From Shewanella sp. MTB7 (GTDB taxonomy: Bacteria > Pseudomonadota > Gammaproteobacteria > Enterobacterales > Shewanellaceae), in contig NZ_CP085636.1 in assembly GCF_027571385.1 (NCBI RefSeq), positions 310,001 through 374,000 of the forward strand: a DNA stretch of 64,000 bases. Reading direction: 5' to 3'. The notes under the pieces are model-generated. The model worked only from the letters and a program-made list of their open reading frames with translations. It was not told where the DNA came from and ran no database searches. Shown one piece after another: positions 38,317 through 48,219 of this stretch (the stretch's first letter is position 1; each line of letters begins with the position of its first letter). Both the position numbers and the translations under genes were made by a program.

Positions 38317-40740
38317 ATGTCCAAACAAGACTCTCTTTGGTTTAAATCACTACGCTGGCTTCAGAAAAAGTTGGTGCACACTATTGTCGTGCCTCATGAA
38401 CCTTTTAAAGATCTTAATTTAGATCCTGAAAAGCCCTTGGTTTACGTTATGAAAACTGAATCTCTAAGTGATATCGCTGCGCTCAGTGAGATCACCGGTG
38501 AGTTAGGTTTGCCTAGTCCTTATGATCCGCTTGTGGTTGAGGGGGAATCGACTCCAAGAGTCGTTTGCTTAGAAGGGGCTAAGCCTCTAATGGGTAAAAG
38601 GAAGAGTAACGAATTCTTTATGAGCAGTTTTATGGGTCTATTAAAGGCGCATAAAAATAGCCCAGATCTGGATATACAACTCGTACCAGTGAGTCTTTAT
38701 TGGGGAAGAACGCCGGGTAAAGAAGATGACACCATGAAAGCCGCGGTGCTTGAACGTGAAAATCCAACCTGGTTGCGTAAATGCTTGATGATCTTATTTT
38801 TAGGTCGACATAACTTTGTACAGTTTTCTAACTCTGTGTCGATCCGTTATATGGCCGATGAACATGGCACAGACAAACGTATTGCTCAAAAACTTGCGCG
38901 GGTAGCACGAGTGCATTTTAGTCGTCAGCGTAAAGTGATGACAGGCCCGGTTTTACCTAAGAGGCAAGCACTTTTTCATGCCTTGATTAACTCTGACACC
39001 TTAAAGAAAGCGATCCAAGAGGAAGCTGCCAGCAAGAAGATCTCCGAAGTTGAAGCTAGATCAAAAGCGATGGAGTATCTTGATGAAATAGCGGCGGACT
39101 ATTCAGACAGTCTAGTGCGTATTGCAGAACGTTTTCTAACCTGGTTATGGAATAAGCTGTATAAAGGGATCAATATCAAAGGTGCTGAGCAGATCAGGCA
39201 GTTGCACCATGATGGTCATGAAATCATCTATGTTCCTTGTCACCGTAGCCATATGGATTACCTGCTGCTCTCTTATATTCTCTATTATCAAGGTATGGTG
39301 CCGCCGCACATCGCTGCCGGTATTAACCTAAATTTCTGGCCTGCAGGTCCTATGTTCCGTCGAGGTGGTGCATTCTTCATTCGTCGTAGTTTTAGGGGGA
39401 ACAAGTTGTATACCGCTGTTTTCCGTGAATATTTGGATCAACTATTTACAAAAGGCTATTCGGTTGAGTACTTCACCGAAGGTGGTCGTTCTCGCACTGG
39501 ACGCCTACTTGCTCCTAAGACCGGGATGATCGCTATGACACTGAATAGTGTGCTGCGCGGTATGGAACGCCCTGTAACACTTGTGCCAGTCTATCTTGGT
39601 TATGATCATGTGATGGAAGTGGCAACCTACCATAAAGAGTTAAGTGGTAAGAAGAAAAAGAAAGAGTCTGTTTGGCAGCTTGTTGGGGCTTTACGCAAGC
39701 TGGGTAATTTTGGCCAAGGCTATGTCAACTTTGGCAAACCGATCACATTACATAACTTTCTCAATGAACAGGTTCCTGGTTGGCGTGAAGAGATCGCTAA
39801 CGATCCTGAGCAGAGACCAACTTGGTTGACACCAGTGGTGAACACGCTTGCGAATCAAGTGATGACCAATATTAACGATGCAGCAGCAGTGAGTTCAGTG
39901 ACCCTGACCAGCTTAGTTTTGTTAGCCTCTGAGCAGAATGCTTTAGAAAGAACTCAGCTTGAAAAGCAACTGGATCTGTATCTTAAATTGCTAAAAGACC
40001 TACCATACACTTCATATACTTCAGTTGTTGAAGGTGATGGTAAGCAGCTAGTTACACAGGGTTTGGAGCTTAAGAAGTTTCAGCTGGAGAGCGATCCATT
40101 AGGTGATATTATCTCAATCGATGAGAGTATCTCGATCGCGATGACCTATTACCGTAATAATATTATTCACCTTATGATCACTCCTTCACTTGTTGCTAGC
40201 TGTTTGACTCAACATGAACGGATAACCAGAGCTGAAATTATCGATATTATTGCTGATTTCTACCCTCTGCTTCAGGCTGAACTGTTCATGGGAGTAAAGG
40301 ATACGGCTCGATTAGTTGAGCAGATACTCGATCTGTTTATTGAACAGAACTTGATCACAGAAGACGCAGGTTTTACTGTTATTGAGACTCAGATTAATCA
40401 GTTGTTACTGCTTGCAGGGACTGTTAGTGAAACGCTGCAGCGTTACGCTATCATCTTTAACCTGCTTGCTGATTTTCCAGAGATGGAACGTTCAGCTCTT
40501 GAGGCTGAAAGTCATAGATTAGCCAAGCGGTTAGGTGCCTTGCATGGAATTACTGCACCTGAGTTCTATGATAAAAATTTGTATAGAACCTTGAGCGTTA
40601 AGTTAAAAGATCTTGGGTATTTAAAGGATAATGGCAATAAAGCTGACGTTCAGAGGATTAGGGCTCACGCCAATGGTTTATTAAGAGCTTCTGTTAGGCA
40701 AACCATTGTTGATAGTGTCGCTGCGGAGAGATCTGCTTGA
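38317..40740 (+). CDS. plsB: Glycerol-3-phosphate 1-O-acyltransferase
   Basis: 807 residues, the same length as E. coli PlsB, from ATG 38317 ([16 protein letters not shown]). A longer open frame to 38251 is not used. It attaches the first acyl chain to sn-glycerol-3-phosphate at the inner membrane. Acyltransferase motifs: [11 protein letters not shown] (HX4D catalytic motif), [18 protein letters not shown] and [12 protein letters not shown]. It is divergent from lexA with the intergenic region between them, an arrangement also known in enterobacteria near lexA. Confidence 0.97.
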   Translation: MSKQDSLWFKSLRWLQKKLVHTIVVPHEPFKDLNLDPEKPLVYVMKTESLSDIAALSEITGELGLPSPYDPLVVEGESTPRVVCLEGAKPLMGKRKSNEFFMSSFMGLLKAHKNSPDLDIQLVPVSLYWGRTPGKEDDTMKAAVLERENPTWLRKCLMILFLGRHNFVQFSNSVSIRYMADEHGTDKRIAQKLARVARVHFSRQRKVMTGPVLPKRQALFHALINSDTLKKAIQEEAASKKISEVEARSKAMEYLDEIAADYSDSLVRIAERFLTWLWNKLYKGINIKGAEQIRQLHHDGHEIIYVPCHRSHMDYLLLSYILYYQGMVPPHIAAGINLNFWPAGPMFRRGGAFFIRRSFRGNKLYTAVFREYLDQLFTKGYSVEYFTEGGRSRTGRLLAPKTGMIAMTLNSVLRGMERPVTLVPVYLGYDHVMEVATYHKELSGKKKKKESVWQLVGALRKLGNFGQGYVNFGKPITLHNFLNEQVPGWREEIANDPEQRPTWLTPVVNTLANQVMTNINDAAAVSSVTLTSLVLLASEQNALERTQLEKQLDLYLKLLKDLPYTSYTSVVEGDGKQLVTQGLELKKFQLESDPLGDIISIDESISIAMTYYRNNIIHLMITPSLVASCLTQHERITRAEIIDIIADFYPLLQAELFMGVKDTARLVEQILDLFIEQNLITEDAGFTVIETQINQLLLLAGTVSETLQRYAIIFNLLADFPEMERSALEAESHRLAKRLGALHGITAPEFYDKNLYRTLSVKLKDLGYLKDNGNKADVQRIRAHANGLLRASVRQTIVDSVAAERSA

Positions 40741-40844
40741 TGAGTGCAGCCAAAGATAAGCGAGTGTTGAGAAAGTTCGTTGAGTTAGATTTACACATAA
40801 TGATACTGACAATTACTGGTCATAGTTCAAACTTGGAGAAATAG
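40740..40844 (+). CDS. Possible 34-residue ORF coupled to plsB, carrying a duplicated leader sequence
   Basis: ATG overlaps the plsB stop (TGATG). It reads [19 protein letters not shown]... and stops at TAG, just before the permease start. Its beginning matches the permease N-terminal MNAAKDK: 40741-40760 and 40864-40883 agree in 19 of 20 bases. It may be a duplicated remnant of the permease start or a small leader peptide. No run of Trp, Tyr or Phe codons of an attenuator type was seen. Protein status unproven. Confidence 0.3.
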   Translation: MSAAKDKRVLRKFVELDLHIMILTITGHSSNLEK

Positions 40845-40850
40845 GGTTAT

Positions 40851-42107
40851 ATGGCCAATCATATGAATGCAGCCAAAGATAAGGTTGCTAGTAAGTCGTT
40901 GCTTGGTGGCGCGATGATTATTGCGGGTACTGCTGTCGGTGCAGGTATGTTTTCTCTGCCCGTTGTCGGTGCGGGTATGTGGTTTAGCTACTCAATTCTT
41001 ATGATGCTAGGGGTTTGGTTTTGTATGTTAGTGTCAGGTTTATTACTGCTTGAGACTAATCTTCATTTCGAACCTGGTACTAGTTTTGACACTTTGACGC
41101 GTGAAACGTTAGGTAATTTTTGGAGGATTGTGAATGGGTTATCTATCGCTTTTGTCCTCTATATTCTTGCCTATGCTTACATCAGCGGTGGTGGCTCAAT
41201 CGTTAACCATAGTCTGCAAGCTTCAGGTATTGAGTTGCCACAAAGTGTTGCAGGTTTAGTATTTGCATTGGGCTTGGCGTTTATCGTTTTTATCAGTACT
41301 AAGGCTGTCGATAGGATCACAACGGTGATGCTAGGTGGGATGATCATTACCTTCTTCCTAGCGATAGGTGATCTGCTTATTGATATTGATACCACAAAAC
41401 TGTTTATGCCAAGTGGAGAAGATTCATATCTGCCTTATATGTTGGCAGCACTCCCATTTGGTCTGGTAAGTTTTGGTTATCATGGCAATGTACCAAGTCT
41501 AGTTAAATATTACGGTAAAGATCCCAATACTATTATTAAAGCCATTGTTATTGGCACCTTGATAGCCTTTGTTATCTATGTCTGCTGGTTAGTGGCAACC
41601 ATGGGAAATATTGCTCGCAGTGATTTTGTCGGTATTATTGCTCAAGGCGGTAATATGGGCGTGTTAGTGTCTGCACTATCGGATGTCATGAGCAGTAGTT
41701 GGTTAACGAGTATGTTGACCATTTTTGCTAACTTGGCCGTCGCCTCTTCATTTCTTGGTGTGACCTTAGGTTTGTTCGATTTTCTTGCTGACCTTTTTGG
41801 TTTTGACGAGTCTAGGACTGGACGCTTTAAAACGGCGGCGGTGACCTTTTTACCCCCAACAATACTTGGTCTACTATTCCCTAACGGTTTCTTGGTGGCT
41901 ATTGGTTTTGCAGCGCTTGCAGCGACAATTTGGACTGCTATCGTTCCAGCTATGATGGCGTATCGGATCAGAAAGCTGTTTCCTGATGCGACTAGTTTTA
42001 AAGTGCCAGGTGGTAATCTGGTGATTGCTATAGTGATGATGTTCGGCGTTATCACTGGTGCCTGTCACCTCTTAGCAATGGCCGATATGTTACCTGTTTA
42101 TGGTTAA
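40851..42107 (+). CDS. Aromatic amino acid permease (Mtr/TyrP family)
   Basis: 418 residues with eleven predicted membrane helices of the ArAAP (HAAAP) type; LLGGAMIIAGTAVGAGMFSLPVV is the characteristic helix 1 and SFGYHGNVPSLVKYYG the family motif after helix 5. The family imports Trp (Mtr, TnaB) or Tyr (TyrP) with protons. Length and the SGFGYHGN-type motif are compatible with either; the substrate cannot be fixed. ATG 40851 has AGGG four bases upstream; the in-frame ATG 40863 lacks one. A terminator follows. Confidence 0.88.
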   Translation: MANHMNAAKDKVASKSLLGGAMIIAGTAVGAGMFSLPVVGAGMWFSYSILMMLGVWFCMLVSGLLLLETNLHFEPGTSFDTLTRETLGNFWRIVNGLSIAFVLYILAYAYISGGGSIVNHSLQASGIELPQSVAGLVFALGLAFIVFISTKAVDRITTVMLGGMIITFFLAIGDLLIDIDTTKLFMPSGEDSYLPYMLAALPFGLVSFGYHGNVPSLVKYYGKDPNTIIKAIVIGTLIAFVIYVCWLVATMGNIARSDFVGIIAQGGNMGVLVSALSDVMSSSWLTSMLTIFANLAVASSFLGVTLGLFDFLADLFGFDESRTGRFKTAAVTFLPPTILGLLFPNGFLVAIGFAALAATIWTAIVPAMMAYRIRKLFPDATSFKVPGGNLVIAIVMMFGVITGACHLLAMADMLPVYG

Positions 42108-42129
42108 TTAAAGTCATGTTTGAACCAAG

Positions 42130-42153
42130 AGCCCTCTTTGTGAGGGCTTTTTT
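42130..42153 (+). terminator. Rho-independent terminator after the permease gene
   Basis: GCCCTC (42131-42136) pairs with GAGGGC (42142-42147), then six T residues. Confidence 0.88.
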
Positions 42154-42215
42154 GTATCATAGTAATCAGTATAAGAAAGTGATCTACTCAGAATGGTTTT
42201 GGCAAACTAATGCTA

Positions 42216-43424
42216 TCAAGCACAGATCTGATTTCGGCCCTTCTTTTTAGCTTTATATAGGGCTAAGTCAGCCTGTTTCATTGTTTGATCGAAGCTCTCA
42301 CCATTTTGATGTTCGGCTACTCCTATCGAGATGGTGACTCCCACAATTTTCTTATCATTTTTGCTATGGGCTTGGTTGCGCTTTGACTTCGTTTGCTTTT
42401 TACGTTTCTCATCGCGCAGTACGATATCGTATTCTTCTATTGCTTGGCGTACCTCTTCAAGATGGGCTAATACCGATGAGGTGTCTTTGCGGGAAAAGAC
42501 GATAGTGAACTCCTCTCCACCATAACGAAATGCTTTACCACCACCGGTAACCTTTGCAATTTTACTGGCAACCAGTTTCAGTACTTGATCGCCAACATCA
42601 TGGCCATAAGTGTCATTAAATTTTTTGAAATGATCGATATCCAGCATAGCAACAGAATATTTTCGACCTAAAGAAAGTACTAAATTATAGAGTGCTCGCC
42701 GGGAGGCTAATCCGGTTAGTTCATCTCGATAAGCCAAAAAATAGGAGTCAGTCAGCACTGTTAATAAAAAGATAACCGCTAACGTTGATACAGAAACTGA
42801 GATGGGGAGTGGGTTAGGCAGTAGAAAGTGTCCCCCCCAGAGAAGTAAGGTGATTAAAATGGCGGTACTCGCTAAATTTGATAGCCAGAGCCCCCGAGAG
42901 AAAGCCAACAAGACACATATATAAAGAGGGAGTAATACACGGATTTCTGTTGTCATGAATTTAGGGAGAAGGGTGTCTAATTGTCCTTTGAAATGTGTGT
43001 TGGCCCAAATCCAACCAAAAGCAGCAATGAAGCAAAAAAGTATCCCGATAGTTCGCACTAAGGTATGGGGAGATAACAGTCCTCTGTCCTTAATGAAAGC
43101 AAACCAAGTGATGGTAAATGCGCCACCTAATAAGAGCTGATCTGAAAACTGATTTAGACCCGTTATGGCAAATCTAGGGTCGGTCATGCATAGATAATAA
43201 GCGAGCAGTAAGGTGGCTAGATAGGCTAAGCGACTTCGATTAAACTGTATCGCAATCACTATACCGATTGTGAGTAACCAATAAGGAAGCTCTTCTATAA
43301 TCCCTTGCCAAGCCTGGAAGCGTGATTGCGAGAGCTGAAAAACGATCAGCGATAAGCCTGTAAAGAATAGAGGAAGAAAGAGATAACGACATCGGTGGTA
43401 AAAAGCAGACAAAACAAACCCCAA
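42216..43424 (-). CDS. Membrane diguanylate cyclase (GGDEF domain)
   Basis: 402 residues. The first ~220 form about eight hydrophobic helices with no recognised sensor domain. The C-terminal GGDEF domain (about 230-402) has DELTGLASRRALYNL, LDIDHFKKFNDTYGHDVGD and the intact active-site GGEEF loop (RYGGEEFTIVF), so c-di-GMP synthesis is expected. The inhibitory RxxD site is not seen before the loop. A Lys/Arg-rich insert (about 345-360, KRKKQTKSKRNQAHSK) interrupts the domain between the GGEEF loop and the last strand, which is unusual. Confidence 0.92.
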   Translation of the reverse strand: MGFVLSAFYHRCRYLFLPLFFTGLSLIVFQLSQSRFQAWQGIIEELPYWLLTIGIVIAIQFNRSRLAYLATLLLAYYLCMTDPRFAITGLNQFSDQLLLGGAFTITWFAFIKDRGLLSPHTLVRTIGILFCFIAAFGWIWANTHFKGQLDTLLPKFMTTEIRVLLPLYICVLLAFSRGLWLSNLASTAILITLLLWGGHFLLPNPLPISVSVSTLAVIFLLTVLTDSYFLAYRDELTGLASRRALYNLVLSLGRKYSVAMLDIDHFKKFNDTYGHDVGDQVLKLVASKIAKVTGGGKAFRYGGEEFTIVFSRKDTSSVLAHLEEVRQAIEEYDIVLRDEKRKKQTKSKRNQAHSKNDKKIVGVTISIGVAEHQNGESFDQTMKQADLALYKAKKKGRNQICA

Positions 43425-43573
43425 TAATTAAATTAGTTAAACACTTAACTCTGGGATGGCAGATCCGTAAAAGCTGCTCAAATCAGATATCGATTAGCGA
43501 TAGCGTTATAAGTCGACATTTTTTTCAATTGATAAAGCTTGGTAAGGAGTTTGTGCTTAATTTCGATAATTTG

Positions 43574-43987
43574 CTAGTTTTGAACCTCTGTTTTCATCGT
43601 GTCAGACACAACGTGGATAACTAAGATCCATGCTTGCCTTACTTCATCGGTGTATTCGCTGCCTAAACCCGTTTTTAGGGTATAGAGTAGGGCATTGCCT
43701 ACCGGTGTGAAGTGACTTTTTTTGACGCCATAAGCGTTATGTCTTTGGGCAAGCTGTTTTAAGACCGGTACTAAGGCATCGAGATCATCTAAGCCTTCAA
43801 CCGCCGCTTTTAACATCGCAATCAACTTTCGCCCTTGAACTTTCATATTATTTCTAAAGAGTGGTTTAAGCGAGGGGTCAATTTTAAACAGTGCATCATA
43901 GAAAATATCAGTAGCTTGCTCTGAGATAGGCTCAACTAAACCAAATGAGTGTTGAACGAGTTGAACTTGTCTTTGTGTTAATGCCAT
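43574..43987 (-). CDS. Single-domain bacterial haemoglobin
   Basis: 137 residues, a globin of the Vitreoscilla haemoglobin / flavohaemoglobin N-domain class. Proximal His83 is in QRHNAYGVKKSHF, CD1 Phe44 in KPLFRNNM, a B10-type Tyr30 in IFYDALF and a Gln near E7 (VQGRKL). No reductase domain follows, so it probably binds O2 or NO and relies on a separate reductase. It is transcribed alone, 149 bases from the cyclase gene downstream in the same direction, with a divergent VOC gene upstream. Confidence 0.88.
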   Translation of the reverse strand: MALTQRQVQLVQHSFGLVEPISEQATDIFYDALFKIDPSLKPLFRNNMKVQGRKLIAMLKAAVEGLDDLDALVPVLKQLAQRHNAYGVKKSHFTPVGNALLYTLKTGLGSEYTDEVRQAWILVIHVVSDTMKTEVQN

Positions 43988-44189
43988 TTATCTATCCTCA
44001 ATTTAATCTCTAATTGTGTCCTAAGTTGAACGTGGAGATAGAAGTACTATGTAAGTTATAGCGGGCTATGTTTCAGCTTGTTTAACTGTTGAGTTTTTCC
44101 CCATCACATTTAGCATAGACAGAAAACCTAAAACAAGCTTAACTAAATGCAGTGAAATACAAATGTTTATGTCGACAGAGGGTAGATCA

Positions 44190-44984
44190 ATGAAGGTGAA
44201 TCAATATGTCCATGGACAACCTTGTTGGGTTGAGCTCGCGAGTCAGGACGCACTTGCTGGAAAGCAATTTTACAGCGATCTGTTTGGGTGGAAAGTGCAG
44301 GATATGCCGATACCCGATGGTGTCTACTCTTTACTTAGTTTAGAGGTTGAAGGGGAACTTTATGACATTGGCGCCGCATATCAGATGCCAACTGAAACGT
44401 CAGAGCAGGGAGTTCCGACAACCTGGACAGTCTATTTTGCGGTAGATAATGTTGATGCTACCGTAGCCGCAGTCATCTCTAGTGGAGGCAACTTGGTATT
44501 AGGGCCTCATGATGTGGGAACTGCGGGTCAAATGGCTTTGCTTAGCGATCCTGAGGGGGCTAGGTTTGCTATCTGGCAGGCTGGGGAGCATATAGGTTCT
44601 AAGCGTCATGGTGAAAATTCAAGTTTGTGTTGGGTTGAGCTCGCGAGTCGTAATAGCCAAAATGCAAAGATATTTTATGCTGCAGCCTTAGGTTGGGAGT
44701 CTCGTTGTGATGCGATGCCAGATTTTGAATATACCCAGTGGTCAGTGGAAGATGTTCCGTTTGGTGGCATGATGGAGATGACTGAAGAGTGGGGAGCTAT
44801 GCCTGCACATTGGATGCTCTATTTTGCCGTTGAGGATTGTGATAAAGCCGCAGATAAGGCGATCAAATTGGGGGCTAAAGTCTGTGTGCCACCCACTAAT
44901 ATTCCCGGTGTTGGTCGTTTTAGTGTGATTAGCGATCCCCAAGGCGGCTTCTTTTCTGTGATAGCGCTTGGCTCTGCAAGTTAG
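44190..44984 (+). CDS. Two-domain VOC (glyoxalase/bleomycin resistance-like) protein
   Basis: 264 residues from ATG 44190, chosen because GAGGGT lies six bases upstream; an earlier in-frame ATG at 44163 has none. Two tandem VOC domains: PCWVELASQDALAGKQFYSDLFGW and LCWVELASRNSQNAKIFYAAALGW begin each half, and ISDPQGGFFSVI / LSDPEGARFAIW end them. Such proteins act on hydroxy-acid or aldehyde metabolites or act as binding proteins; the catalytic metal ligands are not certain here. Neighbour globin is divergent and cusA is convergent. Confidence 0.83.
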   Translation: MKVNQYVHGQPCWVELASQDALAGKQFYSDLFGWKVQDMPIPDGVYSLLSLEVEGELYDIGAAYQMPTETSEQGVPTTWTVYFAVDNVDATVAAVISSGGNLVLGPHDVGTAGQMALLSDPEGARFAIWQAGEHIGSKRHGENSSLCWVELASRNSQNAKIFYAAALGWESRCDAMPDFEYTQWSVEDVPFGGMMEMTEEWGAMPAHWMLYFAVEDCDKAADKAIKLGAKVCVPPTNIPGVGRFSVISDPQGGFFSVIALGSAS

Positions 44985-45012
44985 TTCTGATGAGTACAAG
45001 CTTTATAAAGAC

Positions 45013-45047
45013 AAAAACGCCTGCTCATATGAACAGGCGTTTTTTTA
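45013..45047. terminator. Bidirectional terminator between VOC gene and cusA
   Basis: AAAAACGCCTG (45013-45023) pairs with CAGGCGTTTTT (45034-45044). T-tracts occur on both strands and the genes converge on it. Confidence 0.85.
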
Positions 45048-45070
45048 TTGTAATACCTTTAATATTAGCT

Positions 45071-48000
45071 TTATGTTTGCTTAAGTTTACGAGAATAGAT
45101 TAGTAGGTAGAGTGCCGGCAAAACAAAAAGTGACAGCAGCGGTGCTGTAACCATACCGCCCACCATAGGTGCGGCAATCTTCTGCATTACATCATTTCCG
45201 GCGCCTGAGCCCCACATAATGGGTAAGAGTCCAAAAAAGATGGTTGCCACAGTCATCGCCTTAGGTCGTATACGCATGACGGCGCCTTCTATCAAAGCCT
45301 CTTTGAGATCGTTCACAGATTCATAACCGCCAGTCTCTTTTCTGTGTTTAATGGCATTATTTAAATACACCAGCATGACTACACCAAATTCGGCTGCTAC
45401 ACCAGCTAGAGCAATCATGCCGACAGCGACCGCAACAGACATGTTGAAATCTAAGAAGTAGAGCAGCCAAGTACTACCAACTAAAGCAAAAGGTAAGCTT
45501 AACATTATGATGCTAGCCTGCAGCGTTGAGTTGAAAGTGAGCATAAGCAATATGAAAATCACCCCAAGCGCCATCGGGATAACCTTTTGCAACTTGGCGT
45601 CCACTCGCTGCATATATTCATATTGACCAGCAAATACATAGCTATATCGTGGTGGGACGACAAGTTCGTTATCCAGTGCGACTTTAGCCTGCTCAATATA
45701 TTCACCAATAGAGGTGCCTTCTATGTCGACAAAGACCCAAGAGATAAGACGACCATTTTCACTTTTAAGCATTGGTGGACCATCGGTTATCTCGATGTCA
45801 GCTAGATTACGCAATGGCAAATAGTGACCTGTTTTCGTGATCACTGGCAGCTCTCTGAGTTTCTCAATGTTGTCTCTTAGCTCACGTGGGTAACGTAGGT
45901 TAATCGGGTAACGTTCAGCTCCCTGCACCGATTCACCAATATCCATACCGCCAATGGCGTAGCGAACCACATCCTGAATATCGGTTAAAGTCATGTCATA
46001 GCGAGAAGCCACATCTAACTTAGGGGTGATATCAATATATCGGCCACCGCCAACGCGTTCAGCATAGGCCGATTTAGTGTTGGGCAATTTGCTCAGGATG
46101 GCTTCAATACTGGTGCCTATTTTCTGTAACTCATTAACGTCTGCTCCGGTAATTTTAATGCCAACTGGTGTTTTAATGCCTGTGGATAGCATATCAATAC
46201 GGGTTTTAATGGGTTGAACCCAGGCATTGGTCAGTCCTGGCACTTTGACCGTCTGTTGCAGTTGTTCAATGATATCTTTAAGTTCAAAACCTTCACGCCA
46301 CTCATCTCGCGGTTTAAGCATGATGGTGGTTTCCAGCATAGTTAGAGGGGCTGGATCTGTTGCGGTTTCGGCGCGGCCAACTTTGCCAAATACGCGTTTG
46401 ACTTCAGGGACTGTTTTTATCAAACGATCGGTTTGCTGTAAAATCTCAGCCGCTTTACTGGCACTGATCCCCGGCAGAGCCGTAGGCATATAAAGCAGAT
46501 CCCCCTCTTCGAGTTCAGGCATAAATTCACTGCCCATATTACTTAATGGATACCAAGCACTCATTAAGGCAACTAAGGCGACGACTAGCGTCATTTTAGG
46601 AAATTTTAATACCAGTGTTAGTGAGGGTTTATACATAGCAATCAACACCCGGCTAATAGGGTTGCTGGTTTCTTTGGGGATTTTTCCACGTATAAAGAAG
46701 CCCATGAGAATAGGCACTAAGGTGATAGAGAGCAGTGCAGCTGCTGCCATGGCAAAGGTTTTAGTGTAGGCAAGCGGGCTGAATAAACGGCCCTCTTGTG
46801 CTTCGAGTGCAAACACAGGTACAAAGCTCAGAGTGATAATGATCAGCGAGAAAAACAGTGCCGGCCCAACCTCGGTAGAGGCTTCGGAGACGATTTTCCA
46901 ATGCTCAACATTGTTGGGGGGACGTTGATGCTCCTCCTCGAAGTATTCCAGATGCTTATGCATATTTTCGATCATCACAATCGCGCCATCGACAACGGCA
47001 CCGATGGCAATAGCAATACCACCTAAGCTCATGATGTTGGCATTAACTCCCATCTTATTCATCACAATAAAGGCGATCAATATAGCCAAAGGGAGAGTGA
47101 TAACGGCAACTAAGGTTGAGCGAGCATGTAGCAAGAAAAGCAGACAGACTATACCAACGACGAACATCTCTTCGATAACCTTATTAAATAGGTTATCGAC
47201 AGAGCTTTCGATAAGTTGTGAGCGATCGTAGGTCGGGATGATCTCCACCCCTTCTGGCAAGCCTGACTTTAATTGCTCAAGTTTATTTTTAACTGCTTCT
47301 ATGGTCGCTAAAGCATTTTCACCATAGCGCATCACTATGATGCCGCCGACCACTTCACCTTCACCATCAAGCTCGGCGATACCACGTCGTGAGGCTGGGC
47401 CTTTTCGCACTGTCGCCACATCCTTGAGTAACAGACCTGTACCTGAAGGACTGGTTATCCCCAGTGGGATCTCCCTAAAGTCATCTAAGGTTTGACGGTA
47501 ACCTTTGGCTCGAACCATATACTCAGCTTCAGCCATCTCGATAACGGAACCACCAGCTTCGGTATTTGACTTGGAAATCGCATTTTTTATCGACGCAATA
47601 TCAAGCTTATAGATGGCTAACTTATCAGGCTCTATCACTATCTGATAGGTTTGCTCCATGCCACCGACAGTCGCGACTTCAGAGACCCCCGCAACACTTT
47701 GCAGTTCAAGTTTCAGGTACCAGTCTTGTAAGCTTTTGAGTTGTGATAGATCTAAATTGCCAGAACGATCGACTAAGGCATATTCAAAAATCCAGCCGAC
47801 ACCAGATGCATCGGGCCCAAGCGAAGGTTGAACCCCTTGAGGTAAGCGACTGCTAACTTGACTCAAGTACTCTAATACTCGTGAACGCGCCCAGTAGATG
47901 TCGGTACCATCTTCGAAGATGACATAGACATAGGAGTCACCAAAGAAGGAGTAGCCACGAACTGTTTTAGCGCCCGGAACTGCCAACATGGCCGTGGAGA

Positions 48001-48205
48001 GTGGGTAGGTCACTTGCTCCTCGACCAGTTTAGGGGCTTGACCTGGGAAAGGGGTCTTGATAATCACCTGCACATCCGAGAGATCCGGTAGGGCATCTAG
48101 TGGTGTATTTCTTAGCTCTTGTATGCCCCAAACAGTGATCATTATGGTGACAATTAATATCATGAACCTCTGTTTAATAGAGGCTTCTATTATTTTCTTA
48201 AGCAT
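45071..48205 (-). CDS. CusA-type heavy-metal RND efflux transporter
   Basis: 1044 residues with twelve membrane helices and two large periplasmic loops. HME-RND marks: GGIAIAIGAVVDGAIVMIEN (proton-relay Asp and Glu in helix 4), FMPELEEGDLLYMPTALPG, and QRPPNNVEHWKIVSEAST. The periplasmic Met/Glu-rich pockets match Cu(I)/Ag(I) exporters rather than Zn/Co ones, and the adjacent proteins have Cys/His/Met metal motifs. It pumps metal from periplasm to outside with CusB and an outer-membrane channel. No cusC-like gene lies in the cluster, so TolC or an unlinked channel must serve. Confidence 0.92.
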   Translation of the reverse strand: MLKKIIEASIKQRFMILIVTIMITVWGIQELRNTPLDALPDLSDVQVIIKTPFPGQAPKLVEEQVTYPLSTAMLAVPGAKTVRGYSFFGDSYVYVIFEDGTDIYWARSRVLEYLSQVSSRLPQGVQPSLGPDASGVGWIFEYALVDRSGNLDLSQLKSLQDWYLKLELQSVAGVSEVATVGGMEQTYQIVIEPDKLAIYKLDIASIKNAISKSNTEAGGSVIEMAEAEYMVRAKGYRQTLDDFREIPLGITSPSGTGLLLKDVATVRKGPASRRGIAELDGEGEVVGGIIVMRYGENALATIEAVKNKLEQLKSGLPEGVEIIPTYDRSQLIESSVDNLFNKVIEEMFVVGIVCLLFLLHARSTLVAVITLPLAILIAFIVMNKMGVNANIMSLGGIAIAIGAVVDGAIVMIENMHKHLEYFEEEHQRPPNNVEHWKIVSEASTEVGPALFFSLIIITLSFVPVFALEAQEGRLFSPLAYTKTFAMAAAALLSITLVPILMGFFIRGKIPKETSNPISRVLIAMYKPSLTLVLKFPKMTLVVALVALMSAWYPLSNMGSEFMPELEEGDLLYMPTALPGISASKAAEILQQTDRLIKTVPEVKRVFGKVGRAETATDPAPLTMLETTIMLKPRDEWREGFELKDIIEQLQQTVKVPGLTNAWVQPIKTRIDMLSTGIKTPVGIKITGADVNELQKIGTSIEAILSKLPNTKSAYAERVGGGRYIDITPKLDVASRYDMTLTDIQDVVRYAIGGMDIGESVQGAERYPINLRYPRELRDNIEKLRELPVITKTGHYLPLRNLADIEITDGPPMLKSENGRLISWVFVDIEGTSIGEYIEQAKVALDNELVVPPRYSYVFAGQYEYMQRVDAKLQKVIPMALGVIFILLMLTFNSTLQASIIMLSLPFALVGSTWLLYFLDFNMSVAVAVGMIALAGVAAEFGVVMLVYLNNAIKHRKETGGYESVNDLKEALIEGAVMRIRPKAMTVATIFFGLLPIMWGSGAGNDVMQKIAAPMVGGMVTAPLLSLFVLPALYLLIYSRKLKQT

Positions 48206-48219
48206 AATAACTCCCCCTC

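Noticed and set aside
41642..42055. 137-codon antisense ORF inside the permease gene
   Set aside because: Shadow of a membrane protein gene with strong codon bias; composition (Ile, Thr, Lys, Pro) is what an antisense frame gives.
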